A DNA stretch of 64,000 bases from Kosakonia sacchari SP1 (GTDB lineage: Bacteria; Pseudomonadota; Gammaproteobacteria; Enterobacterales; Enterobacteriaceae). Every line of letters starts with the position of its first letter. Positions within the stretch are counted from its first letter, which is position 1. A program made the translations under genes and the position numbers. This document shows positions 1 through 9,973 of the stretch, piece after piece. The stretch lies in NCBI RefSeq assembly GCF_000300455.3, contig NZ_CP007215.2, positions 248,001 through 312,000 of the forward strand. The letters are read 5' to 3'. Under the pieces are notes generated by a model. It was not told the origin of the DNA. It ran no database searches and worked only from the letters and a program-made list of their open reading frames with translations.

Positions 1-1
1 G

Positions 2-154
2 AGCGTAGCGCCCGGCCTTAAAGATCTCATTGAGAAGATATTTGTACCTTATAACGCTCTTTTCGCACCGTCAATCAACCTGGATCACGATTCACTTAAG
101 CAATATTTACAGCCAGATGCATTGATGATGCTGACGTGTGTGGCAAAAAAATAA
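2..154 (+). CDS. C-terminal end of an unrecognised protein (cut by window start)
   Basis: A frame is open from the first bases of the window to a TAA at 152-154, giving 50 residues that end in DALMMLTCVAKK. The residue mix looks protein-like, with alternating hydrophobic and charged positions, but I do not recognise the family. A class I methyltransferase tail is one weak possibility. In E. coli the gene next to uspB is uspA on the opposite strand; nothing resembling the uspA start is seen here. An open frame of this length could arise by chance, so confidence is moderate. Confidence 0.45.
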   Translation, partial: SVAPGLKDLIEKIFVPYNALFAPSINLDHDSLKQYLQPDALMMLTCVAKK

Positions 155-361
155 ACTGATCTCCTACACTATAAATAAACCGTACGGAAAACAGACGGTG
201 TCCCTCAGTTGTCTGGTGCATGGAAGCGAAGTCAATTGCGGGACACCGCCTGTGTTGTCATCCCGTACGGCGATTAATACTCTTCGTTGTTTGGCTTGGT
301 TGGGTATCCGGGAGCGAGGGTCCAGGAGCGAATCTCTGTGGGCGGTCGCCGGGGAGGGGAT

Positions 362-700
362 ATGGTAATCAGCACTGTTGCGCTGTTTTGGGCTTTGTGT
401 GTCGTATGTGTGGTTAACATGGCGCGTTATTACTCATCGCTGCGCGCGCTGTTAGTAGTACTTCGCGGATGCGACCCTTTACTTTATCAATACGTGGACG
501 GTGGCGGCTTTTTCACTTCCCACGGTCAACCGAGCAAACAGATGCGGCTGGTGTGGTATATCTACGCCCAGCGCTATCGCGACCATCATGATGATGAATT
601 TATTCGCCGCTGCGAACGTGTGCGCCGTCTGTTCATTTTAACCAGTTCGCTCTGCGGTCTGGTGGTGGTGAGCCTGATTGCACTGCTGATTTGGCACTGA
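362..700 (+). CDS. uspB: Universal stress protein B
   Basis: A 112-residue inner-membrane protein almost identical in layout to E. coli UspB (111 aa). It has an N-terminal membrane segment (about residues 5-22), a cytoplasmic middle rich in Arg/Asp/His ([18 protein letters not shown]) and a C-terminal membrane segment ending in IWH. The ATG at 362 follows a GGGGAGGGG ribosome site. Upstream in-frame ATG/GTG codons (from 287) have no family support. In E. coli uspB is sigma-S dependent and needed for ethanol tolerance in stationary phase; its molecular role is unknown. It converges with pitA, and the two share a terminator. Confidence 0.93.
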   Translation: MVISTVALFWALCVVCVVNMARYYSSLRALLVVLRGCDPLLYQYVDGGGFFTSHGQPSKQMRLVWYIYAQRYRDHHDDEFIRRCERVRRLFILTSSLCGLVVVSLIALLIWH

Positions 701-711
701 ATTGAAACCAT

Positions 712-743
712 AAAAAAACGGGCCAGCAAGCGGGCCCGTTTTT
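712..743. terminator. Bidirectional rho-independent terminator between uspB and pitA
   Basis: The stem CGGGCC (719-724) pairs with GGCCCG (733-738) around an 8-nt loop. It is flanked by an A-run on the left and a T-run on the right, so it can stop transcription from both converging genes. Confidence 0.85.
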
Positions 744-760
744 GTCGTGCGCGAAACGCG

Positions 761-2257
761 TTAAATCAGATGCAGCGCCAGCCAGTACAGCACGCCGGAC
801 AGAATAATCGATGCTGGCAGGGTGAAGACCCAGGCCATCAGAATATTGGTCACGGTTTTGCGCTGCAGGCCACCACCGTCGACGATCATCGTCCCGGCAA
901 CGGAAGACGACAGCACGTGCGTAGTGGAAACCGGCATCCCGGTATAACTTGCCAGACCGATAGAAACGGCGGCTGTCATCTGCGCGGACATGCCCTGCGC
1001 ATACGTCATGCCTTTCTTACCGATCTTTTCACCGATGGTTGTCGCCACACGACGCCAGCCAATCATCGTACCCAGGCCTAACGCCAGCGCGACGGCCATG
1101 ATTATCCAGATTGGCGCGTACTCGATGGTGCTCAGCATATCGCCTTTCAGCTTCTTCAGCAGACGCTGGTCGTCAGCGCTGACTTCCGGCTGCTTCGCCA
1201 CCTGGTCGGTGATATCAGACAGGCAGAGCATAATGCGACGCAACTGGCTGCGTTGTTCCACCGGCAGTTTGTCGTAGCTTTCAACGTTGGTCAGCATCGT
1301 TTTCGCGCGATCCAGCGCCATAATGGCGCGGCCTGGATGGCAATGGAACTCACCCGGTTGGGTGGCCACTTCTTCCGGCGTTGGGATGAGCGGATCAATA
1401 CCGGTCGCTTTTTGCAGCAGCGCCGGATGTTGCTGGAAGTACGTTTCCACGTTGTTGACGGCATCACGCGTACGGGTGATGTCGTAACCGGAGGCATTCA
1501 TATTGACCACGAAGCCCGCAGGCGCAACGCCAATCAGCACCAGCATAATCAAGCCGATACCTTTCTGACCGTCGTTCGCACCATGCGAGAAACTCACGCC
1601 AATCGCCGAGAGGATCAGCGCGATGCGCGTCCAGAACGGCGGTTTTTTCTTGCCGTCGATTTTCTCACGTTCAGCAGGAGTCATATGGATGCGCGCACGT
1701 TTTTTCGTGTTGCTCCAGTAACGACGCAGGATAAACACCAAACCGCCAGCGAACACCAGGCCTACGATCGGTGAAACGATCAGCGAAGCGAAGATATTCA
1801 GCACTTTCGGGATGTTTAACGCGTCCACCACCGAGGTGCCGGTCATCAACGCATTGGTTAAACCAATACCGATAATCGCGCCAATCAGGGTGTGGGAGCT
1901 GGAAGCAGGCAGGCCCAAATACCAGGTGCCAAGGTTCCAGATAATAGCTGCCAGCAGCATGGAAAAGACCATCGCCAGACCATGCGCAGAGCTAACATTC
2001 AGCAGCAGATCGGTCGGCAACATATGCACAATCGCATACGCGACACTCAACCCACCCAGCAAAACGCCGAAGAAGTTAAACACCGCTGCCATCACGACCG
2101 CCAGCTGAGAACGCATAGCGCGTGTATAAATGACGGTTGCTACGGCGTTGGCTGTGTCATGGAAGCCGTTAATAGCTTCATAGAACAGAACAAAAACCAG
2201 AGCAAGCAAGAGTAATAGCCCGGTATGAAGATCCAGGCCGGCAAACAAATGTACCAT
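761..2257 (-). CDS. pitA: Low-affinity inorganic phosphate transporter PitA
   Basis: A 498-residue inner-membrane carrier of the PiT/Pho4 family (E. coli PitA is 499 aa). It moves metal-phosphate complexes into the cell with protons. The two signature repeats are visible: [11 protein letters not shown] (residues 31-41) near the N-terminus and [11 protein letters not shown] (223-233) after the cytoplasmic loop, each followed by hydrophobic helices. A hydrophilic loop (about residues 255-375) splits the membrane halves. The ATG at 2257 gives the family-typical start [13 protein letters not shown]. The gene is transcribed alone and converges with uspB. Confidence 0.97.
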   Translation of the reverse strand: MVHLFAGLDLHTGLLLLLALVFVLFYEAINGFHDTANAVATVIYTRAMRSQLAVVMAAVFNFFGVLLGGLSVAYAIVHMLPTDLLLNVSSAHGLAMVFSMLLAAIIWNLGTWYLGLPASSSHTLIGAIIGIGLTNALMTGTSVVDALNIPKVLNIFASLIVSPIVGLVFAGGLVFILRRYWSNTKKRARIHMTPAEREKIDGKKKPPFWTRIALILSAIGVSFSHGANDGQKGIGLIMLVLIGVAPAGFVVNMNASGYDITRTRDAVNNVETYFQQHPALLQKATGIDPLIPTPEEVATQPGEFHCHPGRAIMALDRAKTMLTNVESYDKLPVEQRSQLRRIMLCLSDITDQVAKQPEVSADDQRLLKKLKGDMLSTIEYAPIWIIMAVALALGLGTMIGWRRVATTIGEKIGKKGMTYAQGMSAQMTAAVSIGLASYTGMPVSTTHVLSSSVAGTMIVDGGGLQRKTVTNILMAWVFTLPASIILSGVLYWLALHLI

Positions 2258-2486
2258 AGGTCGTTAAGCCATTTTGAGGACATGAACGCGGCGCATTATC
2301 AGGGACATTGGCAGCGTCGGCAAAGTGAATTATGGATTTTTTTTGACATTATTTCTTAAATTAAACTGCGATTTTAAAATTAATTTATATTTTTCAATGC
2401 CCTGTTACCATTCGCGCGTATTCACGCTGGTGCGACCAGCGTGAACTCTTTACAATCCGCCACGATTTATCAATGAGGGTGAAGTT

Positions 2487-3689
2487 GTGGAAAAGTTTGA
2501 TGCCATTGTTATCGGCGCCGGTGCGGCGGGCATGTTCTGCGCGGCGCTGGCCGGGCAGTCGGGTCGTCGGGTGTTATTGCTGGATAATGGCAAAAAACCC
2601 GGCCGCAAGATTTTGATGTCCGGCGGAGGACGCTGCAACTTTACTAACCTTTATGTCGAGCCGGCGGCATATTTGAGCCAAAACCCGCATTTTTGCAAAT
2701 CTGCGCTGGCGCGCTACACCCAGTGGGACTTTATTGAGCTGGTCGGTAAATACGGCATTGCCTGGCATGAAAAGACGCTGGGTCAGCTTTTTTGCGATGA
2801 TTCGGCGCAGCAAATTGTTGATCTGCTGGTGGCCGAATGCGAAAAGGGCAACGTTATCCAGCGTCTGCGTACGGAAGTGCTTAGCGTTGAGCGCAACGAC
2901 GATGGCTATACCTTGCAACTCAACGGTGAAAGCGTGCAGGCGAAAAATCTGGTCATTGCGTCCGGCGGTTTGTCGATGCCAGGGCTGGGCGCCTCGCCGT
3001 TTGGTTATAAGATCGCCGAGCAGTTCGGTTTAAAGGTGCTGCCAACGCGCGCTGGATTAGTACCGTTTACCCTGCATAAACCGCTGCTGGAGCAGATGCA
3101 GACGCTTTCCGGTGTCTCGGTGCCATCGGTAATTACCGCCGAGGACGGTACGGTTTTTCGCGAAAACTTGCTGTTCACCCATCGGGGATTATCCGGCCCG
3201 GCCATTTTACAAATTTCCAGCTACTGGCAACCCGGTGAATTTGTCAGCATCAACTTACTCCCCGATGTCGATCTGGACGGCTTCCTCAATCAGCAGCGCG
3301 ATGCGCACCCGAATCAGAGCCTGAAAAACACCCTGGCGATGCAGTTGCCAAAACGGCTGGTGGAGTGTCTGCAACAGCTTGGACAGATCCCGGATGTCAC
3401 CTTGAAACAGCTCAATAGCCGCGAGCAGGAGAATCTGGTTGCGCTGTTGACGAACTGGCGCGTGCAGCCGAATGGCACCGAAGGGTATCGCACGGCGGAA
3501 GTGACGCTTGGCGGCGTCGATACCCATGAGTTGTCGTCCCGCACCATGGAAGCCCGCAATGTGCCGGGGCTGTACTTCATTGGTGAAGTGATGGATGTCA
3601 CCGGCTGGCTTGGCGGGTACAACTTCCAGTGGGCGTGGTCGAGTGCCTGGGCCTGCGCACAAGCCTTAGCGGCGGATCCTTCTGCCTGA
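2487..3689 (+). CDS. yhiN: YhiN-family FAD/NAD(P)-binding oxidoreductase
   Basis: A 400-residue flavoprotein of the HI0933/BaiN-like family. The N-terminal dinucleotide-binding motif GAGAAG is at residues 10-15, followed by the family signature PGRKILMSGGGRCNFTN near residue 40. The C-terminal flavin-contact stretch GEVMDVTGWLGGYNFQWAW is intact. Its substrate is unknown. Translation starts at a GTG (2487) after an AGGGTGAAG site. An overlapping ATG at 2473 is in another frame. It is divergent from pitA and ends at a strong terminator. Confidence 0.95.
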   Translation: MEKFDAIVIGAGAAGMFCAALAGQSGRRVLLLDNGKKPGRKILMSGGGRCNFTNLYVEPAAYLSQNPHFCKSALARYTQWDFIELVGKYGIAWHEKTLGQLFCDDSAQQIVDLLVAECEKGNVIQRLRTEVLSVERNDDGYTLQLNGESVQAKNLVIASGGLSMPGLGASPFGYKIAEQFGLKVLPTRAGLVPFTLHKPLLEQMQTLSGVSVPSVITAEDGTVFRENLLFTHRGLSGPAILQISSYWQPGEFVSINLLPDVDLDGFLNQQRDAHPNQSLKNTLAMQLPKRLVECLQQLGQIPDVTLKQLNSREQENLVALLTNWRVQPNGTEGYRTAEVTLGGVDTHELSSRTMEARNVPGLYFIGEVMDVTGWLGGYNFQWAWSSAWACAQALAADPSA

Positions 3690-3705
3690 GCCCGCAGCGC
3701 TGAAT

Positions 3706-3730
3706 AAAAAAGCCTTGTCCGGGCTTTTTT
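3706..3730. terminator. Rho-independent terminator after yhiN
   Basis: The stem AAAAAAGCC (3706-3714) pairs with GGCTTTTTT (3722-3730) around a 7-nt loop. The flanking A and T tracts let it serve both yhiN and the converging gene at 3761. Confidence 0.8.
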
Positions 3731-3760
3731 ATCGCCGGTGAAACGCTAACATCTCTTTTG

Positions 3761-4597
3761 TTACAGCGGCACACCTGAGCCAGTGGAGACGAAGGTGCTT
3801 TCAGGAAAGGTGTGGCGCTTGCTGAGGGCGTATTTGTCCACGGTTTCGAACATTTCAGCGAAAAGCGCATCATCTTTCTTCGCCCAGAAGGTATCCAAAT
3901 CATCTCCGCCCCATATCTCATGGGTATGGCATACAAATTCAAGTAAACCATTCTCGTGCGGCGTGAAGTCGATACGTTTAGCGCTATTTGCCGCAATAAT
4001 GTGTTGATAGAAAAGCACGATCTTACAGTCGCAGCCTTGTGCGTTGTACAACGACAAGAATTCGTTGAGATGTTCCCGTAAAAGGGAGAGATCCGAATGC
4101 TCGGTGATTCGGTGATGATAGAGAAACACAAAATCTTTTTTGCCCCGGTATTGTAGCTGGCGGGAAATGCGACGTTGAAATGCGCGGCTGTCTTCTTTAA
4201 TTCTTAACGGATCATGATGAGTGAATTCAAAACCCAGCATATGCCTTTCGCTGTAATGCCCTACGCATTTTTCGTAAAATGTCGAGCGCACAACGGCATG
4301 CTCGCCATCCGGAAAATGTTGTAAATGCTCTTTTTCCAGTAAATGGCGATAATCGTCTTTTTCCATTTGCAGAATATATTCAATATTAGAACGCCCGGAG
4401 GAAAAAACCGAGCTGAAGGATTTTCGGTTATGTCGGCGGAGAATATCATCAGGAAGGCAATTCTCACCCAATGAAACCCAAAGTACTTGCGAAGTGAAAT
4501 TATTGCGATATTTCCATTTCTTATGCAGGTTGCGCATCGTTCTTTTCAGCGATTTGAGGTTATCTCGCACGCGTTGTTTAATGACTTCGCCTTTCAT
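3761..4597 (-). CDS. DUF1796 family putative cysteine peptidase
   Basis: A 278-residue protein with the DUF1796 signature SLGENC at residues 42-47, Cys47 being the putative papain-like nucleophile. This is followed by a region with conserved aromatic, Ser and Asn positions and several His residues (FTHHDP, LYHHRITEH) that could supply the catalytic base. The N-terminus is strongly basic, with no signal peptide. The ATG at 4597 is preceded by GAGGTG at a suitable distance; a GTG three codons earlier (4606) is less likely. Family members have no firmly established substrate. It lies between yhiN and an effector island, in a part of the chromosome that is not conserved in E. coli. Confidence 0.8.
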   Translation of the reverse strand: MKGEVIKQRVRDNLKSLKRTMRNLHKKWKYRNNFTSQVLWVSLGENCLPDDILRRHNRKSFSSVFSSGRSNIEYILQMEKDDYRHLLEKEHLQHFPDGEHAVVRSTFYEKCVGHYSERHMLGFEFTHHDPLRIKEDSRAFQRRISRQLQYRGKKDFVFLYHHRITEHSDLSLLREHLNEFLSLYNAQGCDCKIVLFYQHIIAANSAKRIDFTPHENGLLEFVCHTHEIWGGDDLDTFWAKKDDALFAEMFETVDKYALSKRHTFPESTFVSTGSGVPL

Positions 4598-5270
4598 CAG
4601 GGGCACCTCATGTTGTTATTACACCATTCCAAATAAAGCGATGAGTCACCTTATCGCTACTGATTTTTATCTGTTCCGCTGCCTCTGAATATGTGCGCAG
4701 CGTGAATATAACTTGTTGTATTTGTTATTGTCTGGCATGGAATTTTTTATTCTGAGCTGGCGTTGTGAAATGAATTAATGCGATTTACTGAGAGTGAACA
4801 GTAAATTACGGGCATATCAGTGACATCCGCTATTACCTCTGTTTTGCGGATTTAAAATAAGAAAATCTGGATGATAGACTGGTGATAATTATTTCTTTTT
4901 GCAGGGAAGATAAATTATGCCAGCCATAATAATAAAGTTAGGTTATATACATGATATATCCTGAGTTATGCGCTTCATTAAGAAATTCCTCACGGCACAT
5001 TTCATAAGCGCCATGAACGGGAGATAAATTTGATATAAACACTCACACGCCGTTACATATTTTACACTTTGTCTTGTCTTTTCCCCTCATCAGGAAAATC
5101 CCAAAATAGCCCGCCCGACTTGATGCAGGTCGCGGAATCAAAATAAAACTGCGTCAATTTTTCGTGGAGCCGATTGTTTTACGCCTTTAATATTTGCTGT
5201 CCTCTGCCGATAACGTCAGCACGCCCTCTGTTGCGCAATGACTGAAAAATATCTCTGACAAGGAACGAGA
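4598..5270. other. AT-rich intergenic region
   Basis: About 670 bases with frequent stops in all frames. It should hold the promoters of the divergent DUF1796 gene and of the periplasmic-protein gene at 5271. I see no repeat, RNA gene or clear operator in it. Confidence 0.5.
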
Positions 5271-6692
5271 ATGAAAACCGGCATGTTACTTCTGCCCGCA
5301 CTGCTGGCCGTCGCTGTTAGCGCACAAGCCACTGATTACCCTGAAATCCAGGGCAAAAAAATCGTCAGCAACACCGTAAACCCCTTACTGATGATGCGCG
5401 TGAATGACCGCATTTCCGCCCTCAACCAGCTCGTTTTCAGCGACGGGCAACACATTAATCGCTGGGATGGTTTTGATTGCACTACCAACAAAGCGGTAAA
5501 GCTGTACTGGGAAATGCTGGATGATAAAGAGGAGGTGATTCGCCGCTTCTACGGCGACAGCTACGACCGCTACGCGGAGCCAAAGCCCCAAAGCGCGCTG
5601 GATGATATTGCTAAAAATCTTTGTCAGTCTCCCCGGCTGAAAAACCCGGAGTGGGTCTATATCGAGAAAAAGTCGAAATACGACACGCCAATCCTGCTGG
5701 ATACGGCCTCTGTATTGCGAGTTAATGAGTTGCTGATCGCTAAAATTGGTTTTGAATACAGCGAGATCACGTTCGATCCGCCGTATGACGCGCCCTACGA
5801 TTTGAAACTTGAAATACATGCCTATGATTGCCAAACCCAGCATGACAAGGTCATGGCCGGTCTGGATATCACGCCAGAAGGTTATGTCTCGGACAGCCTG
5901 ACCGGTAAACCGGCAGAGCGTCGTGCGGACACATTTGTCAACACACCGGCCACCGACGCTGCGTTCAAACAGCTTTGCGCCATGAGCACGCCGACTGCGT
6001 TTAAAGGGGAAGGGGTGTACGTTCCGTCAACGAAGAAAAAGAGCGTCTCCACCCTCCTTGGCCCGATGCTGCCGGATTTCACCAATAATGCACCGCAGTG
6101 GATGGCCCAGTTCCCGCTTCCGGCCGATCTCGAAAAACAGGCGGTACAAATTGTGAACCCGTGGGCTACGCCGCGCTTTAAAAAGCTGACATGGGACATG
6201 CAATGGGGTGACAACGAGGTGGTTCCCATGCAACTGGATGTGCAACCCAACGGGTTAATGCTGTTGCTGGAAAACTACAAAATGTTCAAAGCGCAGCGCC
6301 TGACGCTCGGTAATCTTGGGCAGTTCAAAGGCGGCACCAGCATGAGTTATGCGCCAACGGTGGTTAAGCAATTACAGACCAACTTGCGTTTCCCGTTGCA
6401 TCAGGGGCAGACATTTACGTTTGATACTGTTTCGTCGAAAACAAACAAAGACGATAAAAACACGGTGATTAATCGCCGTTGCGAAGTAACCGGCAGTGAT
6501 GACGCGCGCCAGATCAGCAGTGCGTTCAGCGGGCGTTACTGGAAAGTCTCCTGTGAAACGCAAAGCGACAGCGGCACGATAAAAGAGACGCGGGCCTGGC
6601 TGTCAGATTTGAATGTCTTTATACCGTTAACCGAGTGGGAAAAAGGCAAAGAGGTACCGGTGAAAATGACCAATGTTGCGGTCACACGCTAA
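5271..6692 (+). CDS. Exported protein of unknown function
   Basis: A 473-residue protein with a clear signal peptide: a short basic start, a hydrophobic core LLLPALLAVAVS and a probable cleavage after SAQA at residue 20. The mature part is hydrophilic and has six or so Cys residues, compatible with disulfides in the periplasm. I do not recognise a domain. Repeated beta-like segments in the second half (LTLGNLGQF, FTFDTVSS) hint at a beta-rich fold; this is inference only. The start is preceded by AAGGAACGAG. The gene stands alone and converges with the GNAT gene. Confidence 0.75.
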   Translation: MKTGMLLLPALLAVAVSAQATDYPEIQGKKIVSNTVNPLLMMRVNDRISALNQLVFSDGQHINRWDGFDCTTNKAVKLYWEMLDDKEEVIRRFYGDSYDRYAEPKPQSALDDIAKNLCQSPRLKNPEWVYIEKKSKYDTPILLDTASVLRVNELLIAKIGFEYSEITFDPPYDAPYDLKLEIHAYDCQTQHDKVMAGLDITPEGYVSDSLTGKPAERRADTFVNTPATDAAFKQLCAMSTPTAFKGEGVYVPSTKKKSVSTLLGPMLPDFTNNAPQWMAQFPLPADLEKQAVQIVNPWATPRFKKLTWDMQWGDNEVVPMQLDVQPNGLMLLLENYKMFKAQRLTLGNLGQFKGGTSMSYAPTVVKQLQTNLRFPLHQGQTFTFDTVSSKTNKDDKNTVINRRCEVTGSDDARQISSAFSGRYWKVSCETQSDSGTIKETRAWLSDLNVFIPLTEWEKGKEVPVKMTNVAVTR

Positions 6693-6702
6693 TTAAACGT
6701 AA

Positions 6703-6807
6703 ACCTGAGCCGGCTGGCTCAGGTACAACCGTTAGTCAGGGCAATGCAGAGTACGCAGAAGCGTTATGCCCAAGTGCCATGCGTTGAAACAGAAATCAAC
6801 GCATGGC
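6703..6807. terminator. Two perfect hairpins between converging genes
   Basis: The first is a 9-bp stem ACCTGAGCC (6703-6711) / GGCTCAGGT (6716-6724) with a 4-base loop. The second is a 12-bp stem GCCATGCGTTGA (6776-6787) / TCAACGCATGGC (6796-6807). Neither has a good T-run. They lie exactly between two convergent stop codons, so a role in 3-prime end formation for both transcripts is likely. Confidence 0.5.
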
Positions 6808-6811
6808 GCTA

Positions 6812-7516
6812 TCAGTAGCGGCGGAAGGAAGAGAGTTTATGCAACTGGCGACCGCGACCGTCAAAGTTGTCCTCGTTCAGCCAGCTGTTCATCATTGAGG
6901 AGAGACCCGGCCATTCGCGTACGGTAATTGAAAACACCGTAATATCGCTCAGCCGTCCTTTACGGATTTTCTTCTCGCGCAAAACCCCTTCTTTCACAAA
7001 ACCAATACGTTCTGCCGAATGAATGGCGTCCGCGTTATAACTGCCGGTGCGCCATTCACATCTGCGGTACTTCAACAGGTCGAAAAAGTAAGACAAAACA
7101 AGATAAAGGCTTTCGGTACTCATGCGTGTTCTTTTCATTAACGGCGTCCAGTTAACGTCGCCAATATCAAAAGAACCATTTTCCTGATCAAATTTTCCAG
7201 TATAAAAAATACCTTTTATTTGCTTATCCTCTTTATCTTGTACCGCGAAATAGATCCTGTCAGGGCGTGACGCGAGATTTCTGAGATAGGCATAACATGC
7301 GGTCATATCTTTCGGCCGGGGATCTTCAAGGTAGGTCCAGTCCCGGTCATCATCAATGCTTTGCCATTCCGGGAAGAGATCTTCCGCGTGATCCACGACA
7401 AGCGGTATAACGTCGCAGTAACGGCCTTTAAGCGAAATTTTTTCTGGCAGCGGGCGTTTTGTCCAGTCCTGGATCTCCTGACCAATGCGCTGTCCATACT
7501 GATTAAAAAATTCCAT
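6812..7516 (-). CDS. GNAT family N-acetyltransferase (RimJ/RimL-like)
   Basis: A 234-residue protein resembling the Acetyltransf_3 group. It has an acetyl-CoA-binding beta-strand/loop region with MKRTRMSTESLYLVLSYFFD (about 132-151), then the family-typical NADAIHSAERIGFVKEGVLRE (about residues 167-187), in which Asn and the GF-EG pattern are diagnostic. Members acetylate amino groups of proteins, antibiotics or small amines; the substrate here cannot be read from sequence. The ATG at 7516 follows GGAGGGG on the minus strand, a strong ribosome site. Confidence 0.88.
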   Translation of the reverse strand: MEFFNQYGQRIGQEIQDWTKRPLPEKISLKGRYCDVIPLVVDHAEDLFPEWQSIDDDRDWTYLEDPRPKDMTACYAYLRNLASRPDRIYFAVQDKEDKQIKGIFYTGKFDQENGSFDIGDVNWTPLMKRTRMSTESLYLVLSYFFDLLKYRRCEWRTGSYNADAIHSAERIGFVKEGVLREKKIRKGRLSDITVFSITVREWPGLSSMMNSWLNEDNFDGRGRQLHKLSSFRRY

Positions 7517-8047
7517 TATCCCCTCCTGATTATTACGAATTTAATCCTGCTTAACTCTTATTAAATGGGTGTTAAATGGCAATGACGTATAGAGCTATAT
7601 TTTATCGGCATATAATTATGAGACTTTATATAATCACGCAAATAATATAACGGCGGGTGTTTTAAAAACTTATACTGCTTTTCATCTGGCGTGTCTGCGC
7701 TTTCGCGTGAAAGTGGGATAATAATCGCGAAACATGTATTGCATAATTTAACTTAGCGCTTTTGAATAACACAGTTGCAACAGCGCAATAGCAATTTAGC
7801 GGCATAAGAATTGGCCTAAGCGTCATTTTTTAACGATTGTTCTCCGTCTGCTTGTAAAAAAATGACTCTTTTTTTAGTAGGTTAATCGCGGATTAGGATA
7901 ATTCCTGGCATTTCTTGCCGAGAAAAACCAGACAATATTGATCTTTTTGTTTACAGCAATCGTGCGGTAGCTTTTTCTCAAACCCGTAACGTTAAACTTC
8001 TGGACAGCACCCGGAATCGTGCATGTCCCTACGTCAGGATCCGATTT
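7517..8047. other. AT-rich region upstream of vgrG
   Basis: About 530 bases without a gene, AT-rich with many stops. It separates the divergent GNAT and vgrG genes and must hold their promoters. No operator could be assigned. Confidence 0.5.
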
Positions 8048-9973
8048 ATGAGCAATCGAATTACTGTTCAGTTACCCGTCGAAGGACTGCTTTTCTGGAA
8101 GATTTCCGGACGGGAAGCGCTGTCCGAAGCCTTCACCTTTAACCTGCAGTTGCTGGGCACCGACGCGCGAATGGACCGCAGCACGCTGCTGGGTAAATCG
8201 GTGACTGTCGCTATTCCAACACAAACGTTGACCGGCGCGCCGCGCTACCTTAACGGTAAAATCACCCGCGTGGCGGTGAGCGCTATTGAGCTTTCCGGCA
8301 CCCGTTACGCGGTGTATCAACTCACCGTGGAGCCGGATCTCTGGCCGATGAAGCGCGACCGCAATCTGCGCATCTTCCAGGGCCAGACAGTCCCGCAAAT
8401 CGTCAAAACCCTGCTCGGCGAATACCAGGTCAACATTGAAGACAAACTGACCGGCAGCTATCGCACCTGGGACTACTGCGTGCAGTACCAGGAGAGCAGC
8501 TTTGATTTCATCAGCCGTCTGATGGAGCTGGAAGGCATTGCTTACCACTTCCGCCACGAAGCGGACAAACACACGCTGGTGCTGACGGATGCGGCGACTC
8601 AGCATGATCCCTTCAGCGGTTACGAAACGATTCCTTATCACCAGACCCCTTCCGGCGGCAGTACCGACGAAGAGGGTGTCAGCCAGTGGGCGCTGGAAGA
8701 TAGCGTCACGCCGGGGCTTTATAGTCTTGATGACTACGATTTCCGCAAACCCAACGCGTGGCTGTTCCAGGCGCGGCAAAACCCGAGTTCACCCTCGCCT
8801 GGCACCATCGATGTTTATGACTGGCCAGGGCGCTTTGTCGAACACGGTCACGGCGAGTTTTACGCCCGCATCCGCCAGGAACGCTGGCAGGTGGAGCATC
8901 AGCAAATTGAAGGCACGGCAACAGCAATTGGCATTGTGCCGGGCAGCACCTTCCAGTTGACCAATGCGGCGTTCTTTAACGATAACGGCGAATATCTGGT
9001 GACGGCGGCGAACTACTTTTTTGAAGAGAACCGCTATGCCAGCGGTGCCGACAGCGAAACCATTCACCGCATTGATTTCAGCGTTATCCCCTCATCGGTG
9101 GTGTTCCGCCCGGCGCAGCAAACCGCGTGGCCGCGCACCTACGGCCCGCAAACTGCGCGCGTCGTTGGCCCGCAGGGGGAAAGCATCTGGACGGATAAAT
9201 ATGGCCGCGTGAAGGTGAAATTCCACTGGGACCGGCTGGCAAAAGGTGATGACACCAGTTCCTGCTGGGTGCGCGTCTCCAGCGCATGGGCCGGGCAGGG
9301 CTTCGGCGGCGTGCAAATTCCACGCGTGGGCGACGAAGTCGTTATCGACTTTATCAACGGCGACCCGGACCGGCCGATTATCACCGGACGTGTCTATAAC
9401 GAAGCCAGTATGCCGCCGTGGGCGCTGCCCGCTGCCGCCACGCAGATGGGCTTCCTCAGCCGCTCAAAAGATGGCTCGGTCGATAACGCCAACGCCCTGC
9501 GTTTTGAAGACAAAGCGGGCGAAGAACAGGTGTGGATCCAGGCGGAACGTAACATGGATACGCACGTCAAAAACGACGAGACGCACAGCGTTGGCGGTTC
9601 ACAGAGCGTGAGCGTCACCCGTGATTACACCGGTTCGGTGGCGGGCAAACATACCCAGGCAACACAGCTCTCGCACGAACAACTGGTTGGTGGCGGCTTT
9701 ACACAGATGGTGCAAGGCCCGCTGGTGCAGGCTTCTGACAACAGCATTCAGTTGGTGGCGGGGCAATCGGTGCTGACGCTTGGCGCGAACGGCACCGTCA
9801 CGCTGAAATGTGTGGACTTTCAGATCGATGCGATCGGATCAGGTGCTATCAACACTGCGGGCCTGCTGGATTTAAACCTGACAAAACCGACAAAAGGTGA
9901 AGATGCGCAACCCACCATTGCGCAGATCCAGGCGGCGGTAAAAGCGGCATTTAATCAAGGGACGGATAAATAA
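8048..9973 (+). CDS. vgrG: Type VI secretion spike protein VgrG
   Basis: A 641-residue VgrG/Tssi protein. The N-terminal gp27-like part begins ITVQLPVEGLLFWKISGREAL. The gp5-like OB-fold is marked by RVVGPQGESIWTDKYGRVKV and IPRVGDEVVIDFINGDPDRP (about residues 375-455). The rest is the repeat-rich beta-helix spike, ending in a hydrophilic tail (TKPTKGEDAQPT). It trimerises at the tip of the Hcp tube and here should carry the downstream PAAR-Rhs protein. It overlaps the chaperone gene by 1 base. No sheath, baseplate or ClpV genes are nearby, so this is an orphan vgrG island. Confidence 0.96.
   Translation: MSNRITVQLPVEGLLFWKISGREALSEAFTFNLQLLGTDARMDRSTLLGKSVTVAIPTQTLTGAPRYLNGKITRVAVSAIELSGTRYAVYQLTVEPDLWPMKRDRNLRIFQGQTVPQIVKTLLGEYQVNIEDKLTGSYRTWDYCVQYQESSFDFISRLMELEGIAYHFRHEADKHTLVLTDAATQHDPFSGYETIPYHQTPSGGSTDEEGVSQWALEDSVTPGLYSLDDYDFRKPNAWLFQARQNPSSPSPGTIDVYDWPGRFVEHGHGEFYARIRQERWQVEHQQIEGTATAIGIVPGSTFQLTNAAFFNDNGEYLVTAANYFFEENRYASGADSETIHRIDFSVIPSSVVFRPAQQTAWPRTYGPQTARVVGPQGESIWTDKYGRVKVKFHWDRLAKGDDTSSCWVRVSSAWAGQGFGGVQIPRVGDEVVIDFINGDPDRPIITGRVYNEASMPPWALPAAATQMGFLSRSKDGSVDNANALRFEDKAGEEQVWIQAERNMDTHVKNDETHSVGGSQSVSVTRDYTGSVAGKHTQATQLSHEQLVGGGFTQMVQGPLVQASDNSIQLVAGQSVLTLGANGTVTLKCVDFQIDAIGSGAINTAGLLDLNLTKPTKGEDAQPTIAQIQAAVKAAFNQGTDK

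Noticed and set aside
7906..7920. Possible sigma-54 promoter (TGGCATTTCTTGCC) upstream of vgrG
   Set aside because: The GG and GC elements are two bases too close for a -24/-12 promoter.
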